A stretch of DNA of 64,000 nt from Scybalousia_A sp964542225 (GTDB lineage Bacteria; Bacteroidota; Bacteroidia; Bacteroidales; P3): NCBI GenBank assembly GCA_964542225.1, contig CAZITO010000003.1, positions 1 to 64,000 on the forward strand, written 5' to 3'. Both the position numbers and the translations under genes were made by a program. The notes beneath the pieces were generated by a model. It was not told the DNA's origin. It ran no database searches and saw only the letters and a program-made list of their open reading frames with translations. Below are positions 43,859 to 52,934 of this stretch, in pieces (position 1 is the first letter of the stretch; every line of letters starts with the position of its first letter).

Positions 43859-45469
43859 TTACCAAACCTCTTCCACATCCCACGACTTTCGTACATTGAT
43901 AGGCTTTGGAAAAAATAAAACTTTTTCGGCTTGTTGGTGCTGAAAAAAATTGTTGCCGTCCCATTTTCCATTTGTATTTTCGTCTATTATGGCTCGGAGT
44001 TTATATTTGCCCTCTTTTAAATAATCAAAAGTCAAAACACTATCCAAAGTAATCAGGTTATTACCAACTTGTGCCCCTTTCTCGTCAAAAAGAGTGTATA
44101 TTATTTGCTTATTTTTCAGTAAAGTGTCCTTTATATTAAAAATAAGTTTTGAGTAGTCATTTGCCTTATCCGTTGAAAAATCTACAACCAATTTTTCGTT
44201 TGTTTCTCCTCTAAAATTATTTACAACATTGGAATCTATAACAAGTCGGTAGTTTTTATTTTCTTTCAATTTATAATCGCTAATCAATTGTTTATCATTA
44301 TCAGTTTTTGAGTAAAAATCAATAAAAGAGGAATCTGTTGCGGTTTTTATTTCTGCTCTTATTGGCAAGATAGCCTTGTCTATGGGAAAAGGAATATTCA
44401 AAGTCAAAGAATCATAGTAAGCCAAATCCTTGCTTGGTAAAGAAAAAGCAAAAGTACTATCTTTGTTTTTCTTCTTTGAAGTATATGTAAGTTCGGTTTC
44501 TTCCACAAAATTTTTATCCGCAATTTTCAAACTTACACTATCAAACTTGCCTTTGTCAATAATATAAACGTTTACTTGTGAAGAGGTATCGGTAAGTTTT
44601 TTGTTGATAATAAAATTGTCGGTCTGTGGTTTTGTAAAAGTTATTTGCAAACTATCGCTAACGGGTCGCGAAAAAGAAAGAAAAATTTCTTTTTCAGATA
44701 AAAATTTTGCTTCCGAAAGTTTCATAACGCTATCCTTTGCCGTGGTAAAATACAGAGTATCTCCTTTAAAAAGAGTATCATTGTTTTTTTTCGCTTCCAC
44801 CCTTTGCGAGGCAAAGGCTATGGACTCGGTTGCTAAATCATATATCAAATTGTTATTATTGTCCTCATAGGCGAGTAAGTAATAATTTCCCTGCTTGATA
44901 TTATGAAAAAAAAACCTTCCCAAACTATCGCTTCTTGTTATGTAATTGGGAATTTGGCTTGTCTGAATTTGTTTATCAGAGGAGGAATATAATGCCACGT
45001 ATTTATTTTTTTCTGCTTTTAGAGTGTAGGCATTGAGCAAACGTCCATAATAGGTCATTGTATCTATTTCCTCTCCTGTAGAGAAAGAAAAAACAAAGTT
45101 GGCTATAGGATTACCTTCATTAAAATCCCTAATAGCGTCAGAAAAATCAAATATGTAAGTGGTATTTTCCTTTAAAGAATCCAATCCCTTAATATATAGT
45201 GTTTTCAGTTTGGAACTTATATCGGGTTTATTTTTTAAGGGGGGAGATATTATCAGTTTTTCCGAAGCGTTCTCCAATGTTATATATTCGTCAAAATCTA
45301 TTTTTATTTCCTTTGCATTGAAATTTGTGGAATTTGAAGTTGGCACGCTTCTAACAATTTTGGGAGGTTCAATATCTTTTTCGCCCCCTTTTGGCACAAC
45401 CACTCTTGCACAAGAATACACCAAAAACAAGATAAGTGTAATAAAAAGTGTATGTATGTATTTTTTCAT
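43859..45469 (-). CDS. Lipoprotein with an Ig-like SbsA (Big_5) domain
   Basis: A 536-residue protein. The signal peptide ends in a lipobox (LFLVYSCA, Cys about 20). PKGGEKDIEPPKIVRSVPTS then leads to a Big_5-type Ig domain (about 37-130; FDEYITLENASEKLIISPPL and FSFSTG). The middle has a prealbumin-like segment (FFHNIKQGNYYLLAYEDNNN), and the C terminus repeats the same type (YLKEGKYKLRAIIDENTNGK). This is the standard Bacteroidota Ig-like lipoprotein of unknown function, anchored in the outer membrane or periplasm. It ends 77 bases upstream of rpsP. Confidence 0.88.
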   Translation of the reverse strand: MKKYIHTLFITLILFLVYSCARVVVPKGGEKDIEPPKIVRSVPTSNSTNFNAKEIKIDFDEYITLENASEKLIISPPLKNKPDISSKLKTLYIKGLDSLKENTTYIFDFSDAIRDFNEGNPIANFVFSFSTGEEIDTMTYYGRLLNAYTLKAEKNKYVALYSSSDKQIQTSQIPNYITRSDSLGRFFFHNIKQGNYYLLAYEDNNNNLIYDLATESIAFASQRVEAKKNNDTLFKGDTLYFTTAKDSVMKLSEAKFLSEKEIFLSFSRPVSDSLQITFTKPQTDNFIINKKLTDTSSQVNVYIIDKGKFDSVSLKIADKNFVEETELTYTSKKKNKDSTFAFSLPSKDLAYYDSLTLNIPFPIDKAILPIRAEIKTATDSSFIDFYSKTDNDKQLISDYKLKENKNYRLVIDSNVVNNFRGETNEKLVVDFSTDKANDYSKLIFNIKDTLLKNKQIIYTLFDEKGAQVGNNLITLDSVLTFDYLKEGKYKLRAIIDENTNGKWDGNNFFQHQQAEKVLFFPKPINVRKSWDVEEVW

Positions 45470-45476
45470 GTAAATT

Positions 45477-46382
45477 TTATTGTGATATAACGGTGCCTTT
45501 ATCGGAAATTGTTACCTTTGATTTTCTGCCATGTATAAAAGCGTGGTTATCTTTTCCTATATGACCTATTGGCAAATCAAAAGCAATGGGAATATTATAA
45601 TCTTGCATAACATCCAAAATAATTTCTTTGTAATTCTTGCCAAAAGGAATATTATTATCATGCATATCCACAAATTGTCCTACAAGTAAAGCCTTTATAT
45701 TTTTCAACTTGTCTGCTCGTTTCAAGCCAATGAGCATACGGTCTATGTGATACAAATATTCATCTAAATCCTCTATAAAAAGTATTTTACCTTCCGTGGA
45801 ACCAAAACTTTTTGAACCCAAAAGTGAATAGATTACCGACAAATTACCTCCTATCAAATCGCCTTCGACCTCTCCATAAATATTGTTGTTATCGTATGGA
45901 GCAATTATTTCATTTGAGTTATTAAACAAGATATTTCTCAAACTTTCGTATGCAACACAATTTTCATTATCCTTTATATTGATAGGCATAATACCATGAA
46001 TGCTTTCTATACCACAATTAAAATACAAGTGCATAAGCATAGAGGTTATATCCGAATAGCCCACTATCCATTTTGGTGTGGCAGACAATTTTTCGTAATT
46101 TATAATATCCAATATTCTTGTTGTCCCGTATCCTCCTCTTGCACATATCAGTGCTTTTATTTCTTTTGTGTCCAACAACTGCTGAAAGTCCTCGGCTCTT
46201 TCCTTATCACTTGCCGAAAACTGATAGTGTCCCTTTGCTATACTTTTGCCTATGGTGGTAGAAAGTCCCCAAGAAGCAAAAAGTTGTATGGAGGGAAAAA
46301 TTTCCGGTATACTTATTTTGCGAGCAGGTGCCGTTATGGCAACCTTATCTTCCAATTTGAGATTTTGCGGTGTTTTTGCCAT
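45477..46382 (-). CDS. LD-carboxypeptidase (peptidase S66)
   Basis: 301 residues from ATG at 46382; the longer frame to 46415 would begin inside the promoter. ITAPARKIS is the N-terminal S66 signature. ICARGGYGTTRILD and VGYSDITSML hold the nucleophile Ser, FIEDLDEYLYHIDRML the Glu and DLPIGHIGKDN the His. The family recycles murein tetrapeptides or acts on microcin C (MccF). Lacking a signal peptide, it is cytosolic, as expected for recycling. It precedes the Big_5 lipoprotein gene by 8 bases. Confidence 0.92.
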   Translation of the reverse strand: MAKTPQNLKLEDKVAITAPARKISIPEIFPSIQLFASWGLSTTIGKSIAKGHYQFSASDKERAEDFQQLLDTKEIKALICARGGYGTTRILDIINYEKLSATPKWIVGYSDITSMLMHLYFNCGIESIHGIMPINIKDNENCVAYESLRNILFNNSNEIIAPYDNNNIYGEVEGDLIGGNLSVIYSLLGSKSFGSTEGKILFIEDLDEYLYHIDRMLIGLKRADKLKNIKALLVGQFVDMHDNNIPFGKNYKEIILDVMQDYNIPIAFDLPIGHIGKDNHAFIHGRKSKVTISDKGTVISQ

Positions 46383-46403
46383 CGGAATAACGATATATTT
46401 TTT

Positions 46404-46412
46404 GCAAAAATA
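46404..46412 (-). promoter_or_regulatory. Bacteroidota-type -7 promoter word
   Basis: TATTTTTGC on the minus strand, 22 bases before the LD-carboxypeptidase ATG at 46382; it decides that start. Confidence 0.55.
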
Positions 46413-46599
46413 CAACTATTCTCAAAAATAAAATTCTCAAAAAAATAAAAATCGTTAACAAACAGGTTAAAACATTTTACCGCAACTTGTGCTAACTCAT
46501 TATAACCTATAAAAAGCCTCAAAAAACGACTCCGTCCTCTGCCAACTTATAACCTCTGCTAACCCATAAAAAACAAAAGAAAAACAAAAAAATCGGTTT

Positions 46600-46735
46600 A
46601 CTGATTATCAACAAGTTACAAAATAAAAAGTTGCACGTGTTTGGTCAGGTCGCAGAATCTTCGTAACTTTGCATAGAGAAATACCCCTATCACAAAAATC
46701 TCAATTTTTGCCCTCGTAACTACTTGATAATCAGT
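46600..46735. repeat. 136-base element with 20-base terminal inverted repeats
   Basis: ACTGATTATCAACAAGTTAC at 46600-46619 is matched by the inverted copy GTAACTACTTGATAATCAGT at 46716-46735 (18 of 20). It contains a promoter-like word (TAACTTTGC near 46663) and no gene. The size and ends resemble a MITE, but no target duplication is obvious. Confidence 0.45.
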
Positions 46736-46740
46736 AAAAA

Positions 46741-46797
46741 CGAATCGGCGTTTTATTTTATCGAAACGCCGATTCGTCGAAATGAAACGCCGATTCA
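46741..46797. repeat. Perfect hairpin plus a third direct copy
   Basis: CGAATCGGCGTTT (46741-46753) pairs perfectly with AAACGCCGATTCG (46764-46776). A direct copy AAACGCCGATTCA follows at 46785-46797. Its GC content is above the surroundings. Confidence 0.6.
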
Positions 46798-47200
46798 TTT
46801 TTGTGAAACGGGCGAAGAAAAAAAAATTCCTTCAAAAAACCTCTCGAAAACGCTGATTTTCACGATTTTTGCCCGATTTTGACCCTTTGAAAAAGGTTAA
46901 CTCATTGATAATCAATAGTAGCACCCCTATTTTTGAATTATAAATGTATATCAATTAAATTTTCTGAAAAATATTTTTCAGCTCAGGCTCAGCCTGTTTT
47001 ATAGGGGCAAAGCCATTACTTTTTGGCTCTTTTTCATGGGTTGACATAGGTTAAAATGAGTTGTGATAAGTTAGCATAAGGGCAGAGCCATTGCTTTTTT
47101 ATTGGTTGTTATGAGTTGTAATAAGTTAGTGGGAGTTTTTATAATAAACTATCAAAACCATTTTTATTTTGCTAATACTTGCCATAATTAAAAAAAATAC

Positions 47201-47209
47201 TATCTTTGC
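47201..47209 (+). promoter_or_regulatory. Bacteroidota-type -7 promoter word
   Basis: TATCTTTGC, about 95 bases before the peptide transporter gene, implying a long leader. Confidence 0.5.
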
Positions 47210-47303
47210 ACGTATTTTTGTTTTTTAGGTTTAGTTTTTGGCAGGTAGTTTTTTTTACAAATTTTTGAAAAATAATTAATAACAATAAATAAACAATAGA
47301 ACT

Positions 47304-48845
47304 ATGTTTAAAAGTCACCCGAAAGGTTTAGTTTCGGCAGCGTTGAGTAATATGGGCGAGCGTTTTGGCTACTATATTATGAATGCCGTTTTGCTTTTGT
47401 TCCTTTGTTCTAAGTTTGGGCTTAGCGATGGTACATCAGGCTTGATTTATTCAATTTTTTATGCTGCAATTTACGTCCTCTCCCTTGTAGGAGGTGTCAT
47501 TGCCGACCGTACTCAAAATTATAAGGGTACTATACAAAAAGGTTTGATAATAATGGCGTTGGGTTATGTCCTTCTTGCTATTCCTATCACTTCCACTTCC
47601 AACAACATTTCTTGGCTTTTGCCTTTTACTTGTTTGGCTTTGGCTCTTATTGCTTTTGGTAATGGATTATTCAAAGGTAATTTGCAAGCCATTGTAGGTC
47701 AAATGTATGACAACTATGAGGCAGAAGAGGCTAAAAAAGGAGAAGAGGCTTTAAGAATTGCAAAGACAAAACGTGATTCAGGTTTTCAAATCTTTTATGT
47801 TTTCATCAATGTAGGAGGTTTGATTGCTCCTTTTGTTGCTCCTTTGCTTAGACAATGGTGGTTAAAGGTTAATGGATTTATTTACAATGCCAACCTACCG
47901 GAACTTTGCCACAAAGTTATAAATGGAGATATAGGAGAGCAAATTACAAAGTACAACGACCTTTCTGCTGCTGCAACCATCAGTGGAACTTTTGACCCAA
48001 ATAGATATTTGGAAGTATTTAACCAAGGAGTTCATTTTTCTTTCTTTGCTTCGGTGGCGGCAATGTTGATTTCTTTGATAATATTCCTTGTAAATAAAAA
48101 AATATTCCCTACACCTGCTAAAAAAGAAGCAACAGCAACGGTTAACTACACTGCAGAAGAAAAACAGGCTATGGCAAAAGAAATCAAACAAAGAATGTAT
48201 GCTTTGTTTGCTGTATTGGGGATAGTGATATTTTTCTGGTTTTCTTTCCATCAAAATGGTCAATCTCTTTCTGTATTTGCAAGAGATTTTGTTAAAACCG
48301 ATAAGATAGCACCTGAAATTTGGCAGGCAGTTAATCCTTTCTTCGTTATAGTACTTACTCCTATAATTATGTGGATATTCTCCGCATTGGCAAAGAAAGG
48401 TAAAGATATTTCAACTCCGAGAAAGATAGCCTACGGTATGGCAATAGCCGCTGTAGCGTATTTGTTCCTTACAATATTTTCTGCCGTACATAACTATCCG
48501 TCAGGAACAGAGTTTAGAAATATGGACGAAGCCCAAGCTATGGGTATGAAAGCAGATTGGTGGGTGTTGATAGTAACGTATTTCTTTTTGACTGTTGCCG
48601 AGTTGTTTATCTCGCCTTTGGGATTGTCTTTTGTTTCCAAAGTGGCACCTAAACATTTGCTTGGTCTGTGTCAAGGTTTGTGGCTTGGTGCAACGGCTGT
48701 GGGCAACCTTCTTATTTGGATAGGACCTGTTATGTACAATGCTTGGCCTATACAATATTGCTGGTTGGTGTTTGTTATTGTGTGTGTTATTTCTATGGGA
48801 GTAATGCTTGGTATGGTCAAATGGCTTGAAAGAGTTACAAAATAA
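47304..48845 (+). CDS. POT/PTR-family peptide MFS transporter
   Basis: A 513-residue membrane protein with 12-14 helices. NMGERFGYYIMNAVLLLFL is the ExxERF-Y motif region at helix 1 that carries the proton-coupling residues. GGVIADRTQNYKGTIQKGL follows helix 2 and AFGNGLFKGNLQAIVGQMYD matches the POT signature. The C terminus is shorter than in animal PepT proteins. It imports di- and tripeptides with protons, suiting a peptide-fermenting life style. It is monocistronic, with a strong terminator. Confidence 0.92.
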   Translation: MFKSHPKGLVSAALSNMGERFGYYIMNAVLLLFLCSKFGLSDGTSGLIYSIFYAAIYVLSLVGGVIADRTQNYKGTIQKGLIIMALGYVLLAIPITSTSNNISWLLPFTCLALALIAFGNGLFKGNLQAIVGQMYDNYEAEEAKKGEEALRIAKTKRDSGFQIFYVFINVGGLIAPFVAPLLRQWWLKVNGFIYNANLPELCHKVINGDIGEQITKYNDLSAAATISGTFDPNRYLEVFNQGVHFSFFASVAAMLISLIIFLVNKKIFPTPAKKEATATVNYTAEEKQAMAKEIKQRMYALFAVLGIVIFFWFSFHQNGQSLSVFARDFVKTDKIAPEIWQAVNPFFVIVLTPIIMWIFSALAKKGKDISTPRKIAYGMAIAAVAYLFLTIFSAVHNYPSGTEFRNMDEAQAMGMKADWWVLIVTYFFLTVAELFISPLGLSFVSKVAPKHLLGLCQGLWLGATAVGNLLIWIGPVMYNAWPIQYCWLVFVIVCVISMGVMLGMVKWLERVTK

Positions 48846-48865
48846 ATTTTTTATACTCTAAATTA

Positions 48866-48905
48866 AAAAAGACGCACTCAAAAAAGATGTGCGTCTTTTT
48901 TTATT
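48866..48905 (+). terminator. Intrinsic terminator of the peptide transporter gene
   Basis: AAAAAGACGCAC and GTGCGTCTTTTT form a stem with a T-rich tail (TTTTTTTATTTTTTT). Confidence 0.85.
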
Positions 48906-48945
48906 TTTTTCTTAAAATATTTGGGAGGGTATTGGGAAATTTTTA

Positions 48946-48954
48946 TAACTTTGC
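48946..48954 (+). promoter_or_regulatory. Bacteroidota-type -7 promoter word
   Basis: TAACTTTGC, about 48 bases before a 38-codon leader frame and 327 bases before the lipoprotein gene. Confidence 0.55.
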
Positions 48955-49001
48955 AAGCGAAAGGAAATTTTGATATACATTTTTAACAAAAATAAGCAAC
49001 T

Positions 49002-49118
49002 ATGAAACAAAGACCTACATATTTTTATAACATCGCTTTTTGCCTTATATATGCGTCTGAGCGTATATTTTTGTTTGGGAAAAACAACTTTATTTTATCT
49101 GCCTGCGTAGGTAGATGA
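49002..49118 (+). CDS. Short 38-residue frame in a structured leader
   Basis: ATG at 49002 opens MKQRPTYFYNIAFCLIYASE and ends in ACVGR with TGA at 49116-49118. It follows a good promoter at the usual distance but overlaps the 5' arms of the predicted RNA structure. It may be a leader peptide, or the sequence may be conserved only as RNA. Confidence 0.3.
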   Translation: MKQRPTYFYNIAFCLIYASERIFLFGKNNFILSACVGR

Positions 49119-49239
49119 AATTGCGTATTTAAGGGCTTTAACAACTTTTTGCGAACTTCTTTTTCCTATTTGCGCAGGCTATAAGACAAAGATTATAATC
49201 TTTTTGTTTCCCAAAGAAAAAAAACAGAAGTAAAGCCCT
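49074..49239 (+). ncRNA. Candidate structured leader RNA with a pseudoknot
   Basis: Three stems can be drawn. TTTGGGAAA (49074-49082) pairs with TTTCCCAAA (49207-49215). Inside it GCCTGCG plus TAGG (49101-49111) pairs with CCTA plus CGCAGGC (49165-49179). AGGGCTTTA (49132-49140), in the inner loop, pairs with TAAAGCCCT (49231-49239) beyond the outer stem, making a pseudoknot. It lies between a promoter and the lipoprotein/protease genes. No known riboswitch class is recognised. Confidence 0.4.
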
Positions 49240-49280
49240 GGGTAAAAAATAAAATTCAACAAATAAAAAAAAATTAAATA

Positions 49281-49751
49281 ATGAAAAAGATAAGAATAAA
49301 GACCATAATGTTTTTACTTATGGCAATAACATTAACAGGCGTAACATTCCTTTCTTGCAACGACGACGAAAAAGAGGAAAGAAAAGAACAGACAACAAAT
49401 TCATCTTATTTATTTAACAAATGGCAATTAGAGGCATTCGTTAATAATGATTCTGGTATAAAAACACCTTCTGAAAATAACAATAATGTTTATTGGATAA
49501 AAATAAATGACGATTATTCTTTTGAAGGAAAAGCTTATTCCAATGAAATAAAAGGAAATATTCTTTTAGATACGGTAGCCTATGAATTAATATTCACAGA
49601 TATAATAGGAACAGAAATTACCGAATTATTTGATGGTCAATTATTTGTTGAATGTCTTTATAATGTAAATAAGTATGAACTTACAAAAAATACATTGAAA
49701 TTATTTTATAATGATAATAAAAGTTATTTAATATTTAAGAAAGGGAATTAA
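49281..49751 (+). CDS. Small lipoprotein of unknown function
   Basis: A 156-residue protein. The signal peptide and lipobox end in TFLSC (Cys about 26), followed by NDDEKEERKE, an acidic stretch like a Bacteroidota surface-export signal. The rest has beta-strand character (NKWQLEAFVN, YWIKINDDYSFEGKAYSN) like lipocalin-type small lipoproteins. Its stop overlaps the first base of the protease gene, so the two are coupled. It may be an inhibitor or chaperone of that protease, which is inference from coupling alone. Confidence 0.7.
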   Translation: MKKIRIKTIMFLLMAITLTGVTFLSCNDDEKEERKEQTTNSSYLFNKWQLEAFVNNDSGIKTPSENNNNVYWIKINDDYSFEGKAYSNEIKGNILLDTVAYELIFTDIIGTEITELFDGQLFVECLYNVNKYELTKNTLKLFYNDNKSYLIFKKGN

Positions 49752-52715
49752 TGATGAAAGGATTTAGAAATTATTTATTTTTAACTATAGCAATTATAAT
49801 CTGTAATTGTACTTTTGGACAATTAAGTACAAAAGAGCATCCAATTAGTTTTTCATACAAGAATATTAAGAGTATAGATAGCATTATTATTTTACCTGAG
49901 TTAGATATGAAAACTATTGCTACTGAAGATTTGGAGGATGAAGAGAAAGGGCAACCGCCTCGTTTTGGGTATAAACACAACGTAAATATTACATTGGACA
50001 ATTCTGGAGAATGGGAAATTTTAGAAGATGGAAGTAAATTATGGCGATTGTCTATTAAATGTTCTGACGCATTATCTATCAACTTACTATATGATAAATT
50101 CTGGCTGCCAGAAGGAGCAAAGTTATTTATTTATAGCAATGATAAAAAATATGTTTTGGGGGCATTTACATCACTAAATAACAAAGGTACATTGAGTAAT
50201 TTGCGAGGTTTTGCAACAGGATTAATCTATGGTGATAATATTATTTAAGAATATTATGTCCCTTCTGGTATCAATGAAATAGGTGTGATATCCATATCCC
50301 ATGTTGTACATGGTTATAGATATATATCCATTTACGATGAAGCGGTAGGTTTTAGAACTTCTGGGGAATGTCAAGTGAATGTTAATTGTGAAGAAGGGCA
50401 AAATTGGCAAAATGAGAAAAATGCTATTGCATTGATATTGATAAATGGAAATAGATGGTGTACAGGTTCACTAATAAACAATACAGCACAAGATAATCAG
50501 CCATTGTTATTAACTGCATCACATTGTCTCTATGGACACGATGCTATAAACAATCCAGAATTAGATGACTATTCATTTTGGTGGAATTATGAGTCCCCGG
50601 ATTGTAATACTCCTACTACAAAACCTATTTATTATACGACAACAGGAGCCAAAATACTTGCAAATAAAAGTGCGTCAAACGGTAGTGATTTCGCATTACT
50701 ATACCTAACAGAAGATCCACGAAATTGTTTGGGAGTAAGGTTATATTATTTGGGTTGGGATAATTCAGGTTTTTCAGGTTCATCTTTCGTAGGAATTCAT
50801 CATCCGAGCGGTGATATAAAAAAAATAGCTACCTTAATGGGTCCTACTTATAGTTATTCCATGGGAAGTACCTCTAATAGCTATTGGAAACACTATTGGT
50901 CACAAACAATAAATGGATACTCAGTAACAGAAGGAGGCTCATCAGGTTCTCCTTTAATAAACAATGAACGACATATTATTGGACAATTATACGGAGGTTC
51001 AAAAATAAATTGTTCTGACCCTGCTAATGATGTAGCCATTTATGGTAAGTTTAGCGCTTCATGGAATGGTAATGGAGCAACTGACAACAGAAGAAAATTG
51101 CAATCTTGGCTAGACCCTTTGAATAGCGGTGTATCTACGCTTGATGGTATAGGTAGATTAAAAACCAGCGACCTATATGTCAGGGATGTAGTAGGAGATA
51201 ATGGCACAGAGCCGAGTGTTACCCATGGGATTATGTGGGACAGTCCTGATATTTGGATAGAGGATATGAATGGCAACAAAATAAACAATCCATACGGCAA
51301 CGCTGAGTATAAGGTTTGCGTAAGAGTACATAACAGAAGTGAGGTCAGTTCTACGGGCGAGGAAAGGTTGTTTCTTAATTGGGCAAAGGCAGGCATTGAC
51401 TTAGTATGGAGAGGGAATTGGACGAGTGATAATATTTTTGATTGCGGAGCGGTTAAAGGCGGAGTTATAGGCAGTGCCAACGGAGTAAAGATACCTGTTA
51501 TTGCAGCCAACGGAAACGAGGTTGTAAAAGTTACATGGCTTACCCCAATGAGCGAGGACTATGAGAACTGCACGGATGCAGGAGCGGAGAATTGGCATTT
51601 TTGCTTGACTGCAAGAGTACATGATGGGGAAGAAATAGAAGGGGAAAACGAGAACCTGCTTAATATGGGAGTTTTTACGGAGAGAAACAACAATGTAGCG
51701 TGGAAAAACATTTCCATATTAAACAGCAAGTTTCCGAGAGCGGTAGTATCTGTAAGCAATCCATATAAAGAAAAGCACAATTTTTCAATAAAATACAAAC
51801 ACACAGCAAATCAGAGCAATGAGTTATTACAAGATTTTGCCGATGTTTATATCACATTGAGCGAAGGGTTGTTAAAGGCATGGCAAGAGGGCGGACAAAA
51901 CTCACAAGGAGTAAAACGAGCAAGAGAGAATAAGTTTCTTATAACAGATAATGAGGCGGTTTTTGATAATTTAGTATTGGAGCCAAAGGAATTACATAGC
52001 ATAGCGACAGAGGTTAATTTTTACACACAAAAAGATTCAAAGATGAATAGATTTGATTTTGATATAATAGAGTATTGCAATGATTGTGAAAACAGAATAA
52101 TAGGTGGCGAGCATTACACAGCAATAAAGGATGGAACGAAAGATTTTAAAGCGATGGCGATAGAGGACAAGACGGTTATTAAAGGCAGAGAGGCTTCATT
52201 TACAGCAAATATTATAAACGAGCAGGCAGAATATGTTTGGTATAATCAACAAGGAGATACATTAACAAAGGGTCAAACTTTGACTACAAGACCAATAAAC
52301 AGCCAAAGATACATATTGGAAGTAACGGCAAAAGAGGATGGATATAGGGATAAGGATACGGTAAGCGTCAATGTAAAGCGAGCGAGAATAAACACATTGA
52401 CTGGACAAGAAAGGGCGACCTGTGAAATACACTACCGGCGTCAATGTAAAGCGAGCGAGAATAAACACATTGACACCAAATCCTGCAAATACCACTTGTA
52501 CACTAAATTATGAACTTTCCGAAGAGATAAACAATGCGAGAATAGTTATTTTAAACACATTGGGTAATGTTGTTTATAGTGAGGTATTGCCAAATGGACA
52601 AGCCCAAACAACCAAAACCATCAACCTACAAAACATAAGCTCAGGACAATACACATTACAAATAATTTCGCAAAATGAAACATTGGATACCAAGACTTTA
52701 ATAATAGAGCAATAG
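49751..52715 (+). pseudogene. Secreted trypsin-like protease with T9SS tail, interrupted twice
   Basis: ATG at 49751 starts a signal peptide (MMKGFRNYLFLTIAIIICNC) and propeptide. TAA at 50246-50248 interrupts GDNII-stop-EYYVPSG, where one base (TTA to TAA) would restore a Leu. The same frame continues with the protease: LLLTASHCLYG (His), GSDFALLYL (Asp) and TEGGSSGSPLIN (Ser), a lysyl-endopeptidase-like set. A 73-base insertion at about 52402 shifts the frame, so the C-terminal type IX secretion domain (TPNPANTTC to QYTLQI) is read in another frame to 52715. The total would be about 960 residues. The Ser-His-Asp set is complete, so inactivation appears recent. Confidence 0.8.
52365..52474 (+). 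repeat. 37-base direct duplication separated by 36 bases
   Basis: The 37 bases from 52365 to 52401 (starting GCGTCAATGTAAAGCG) recur exactly at 52438-52474. The 36 bases between are GC-richer and unlike the gene. Removing one copy plus the filler restores the frame into the secretion domain. Confidence 0.85.
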
Positions 52716-52883
52716 ATTGTTTTGTAACAGCAACGCTCTGGGTGTTATTAGTATTGACTGAAGTTTTTTTATTAAAAACTCCAATCTTTTTTGAATTCTC
52801 TATGGTATTGTATTTTAGGATTAAAAATTGCCCTTTAATTTTATCTTTTTTGCTAATATTTTTTCTTAAAACTCAAAATATTG

Positions 52884-52892
52884 TAAATTTGC
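52884..52892 (+). promoter_or_regulatory. Bacteroidota-type -7 promoter word
   Basis: TAAATTTGC, 42 bases before mutA. Confidence 0.55.
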
Positions 52893-52934
52893 AAACTACA
52901 AAAGAGTATAGATAAACACTAAATATATATTTTT

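Larger units (their letters stand above)
46477..47140. repeat. Repeat-rich intergenic region
   Basis: About 900 bases without a gene between divergent genes. 46477-46575 holds the dispersed repeat words in one orientation (TGCTAACTCATTATAACC). 46990-47140 holds them in the other: GGGGCAAAGCCATTACTTTT at 47004, GGGCAGAGCCATTGCTTTTT at 47080, and several GATAAGTTAG-type words. Between these are the inverted-repeat element and hairpins listed separately. Confidence 0.65.

Noticed and set aside
52365..52474. 37-base repeat, 36-base spacer, 37-base repeat, looking like a minimal CRISPR
   Set aside because: The repeat is coding sequence of the protease gene, is present only twice and has no dyad symmetry or cas genes nearby; it is a duplication with filler.
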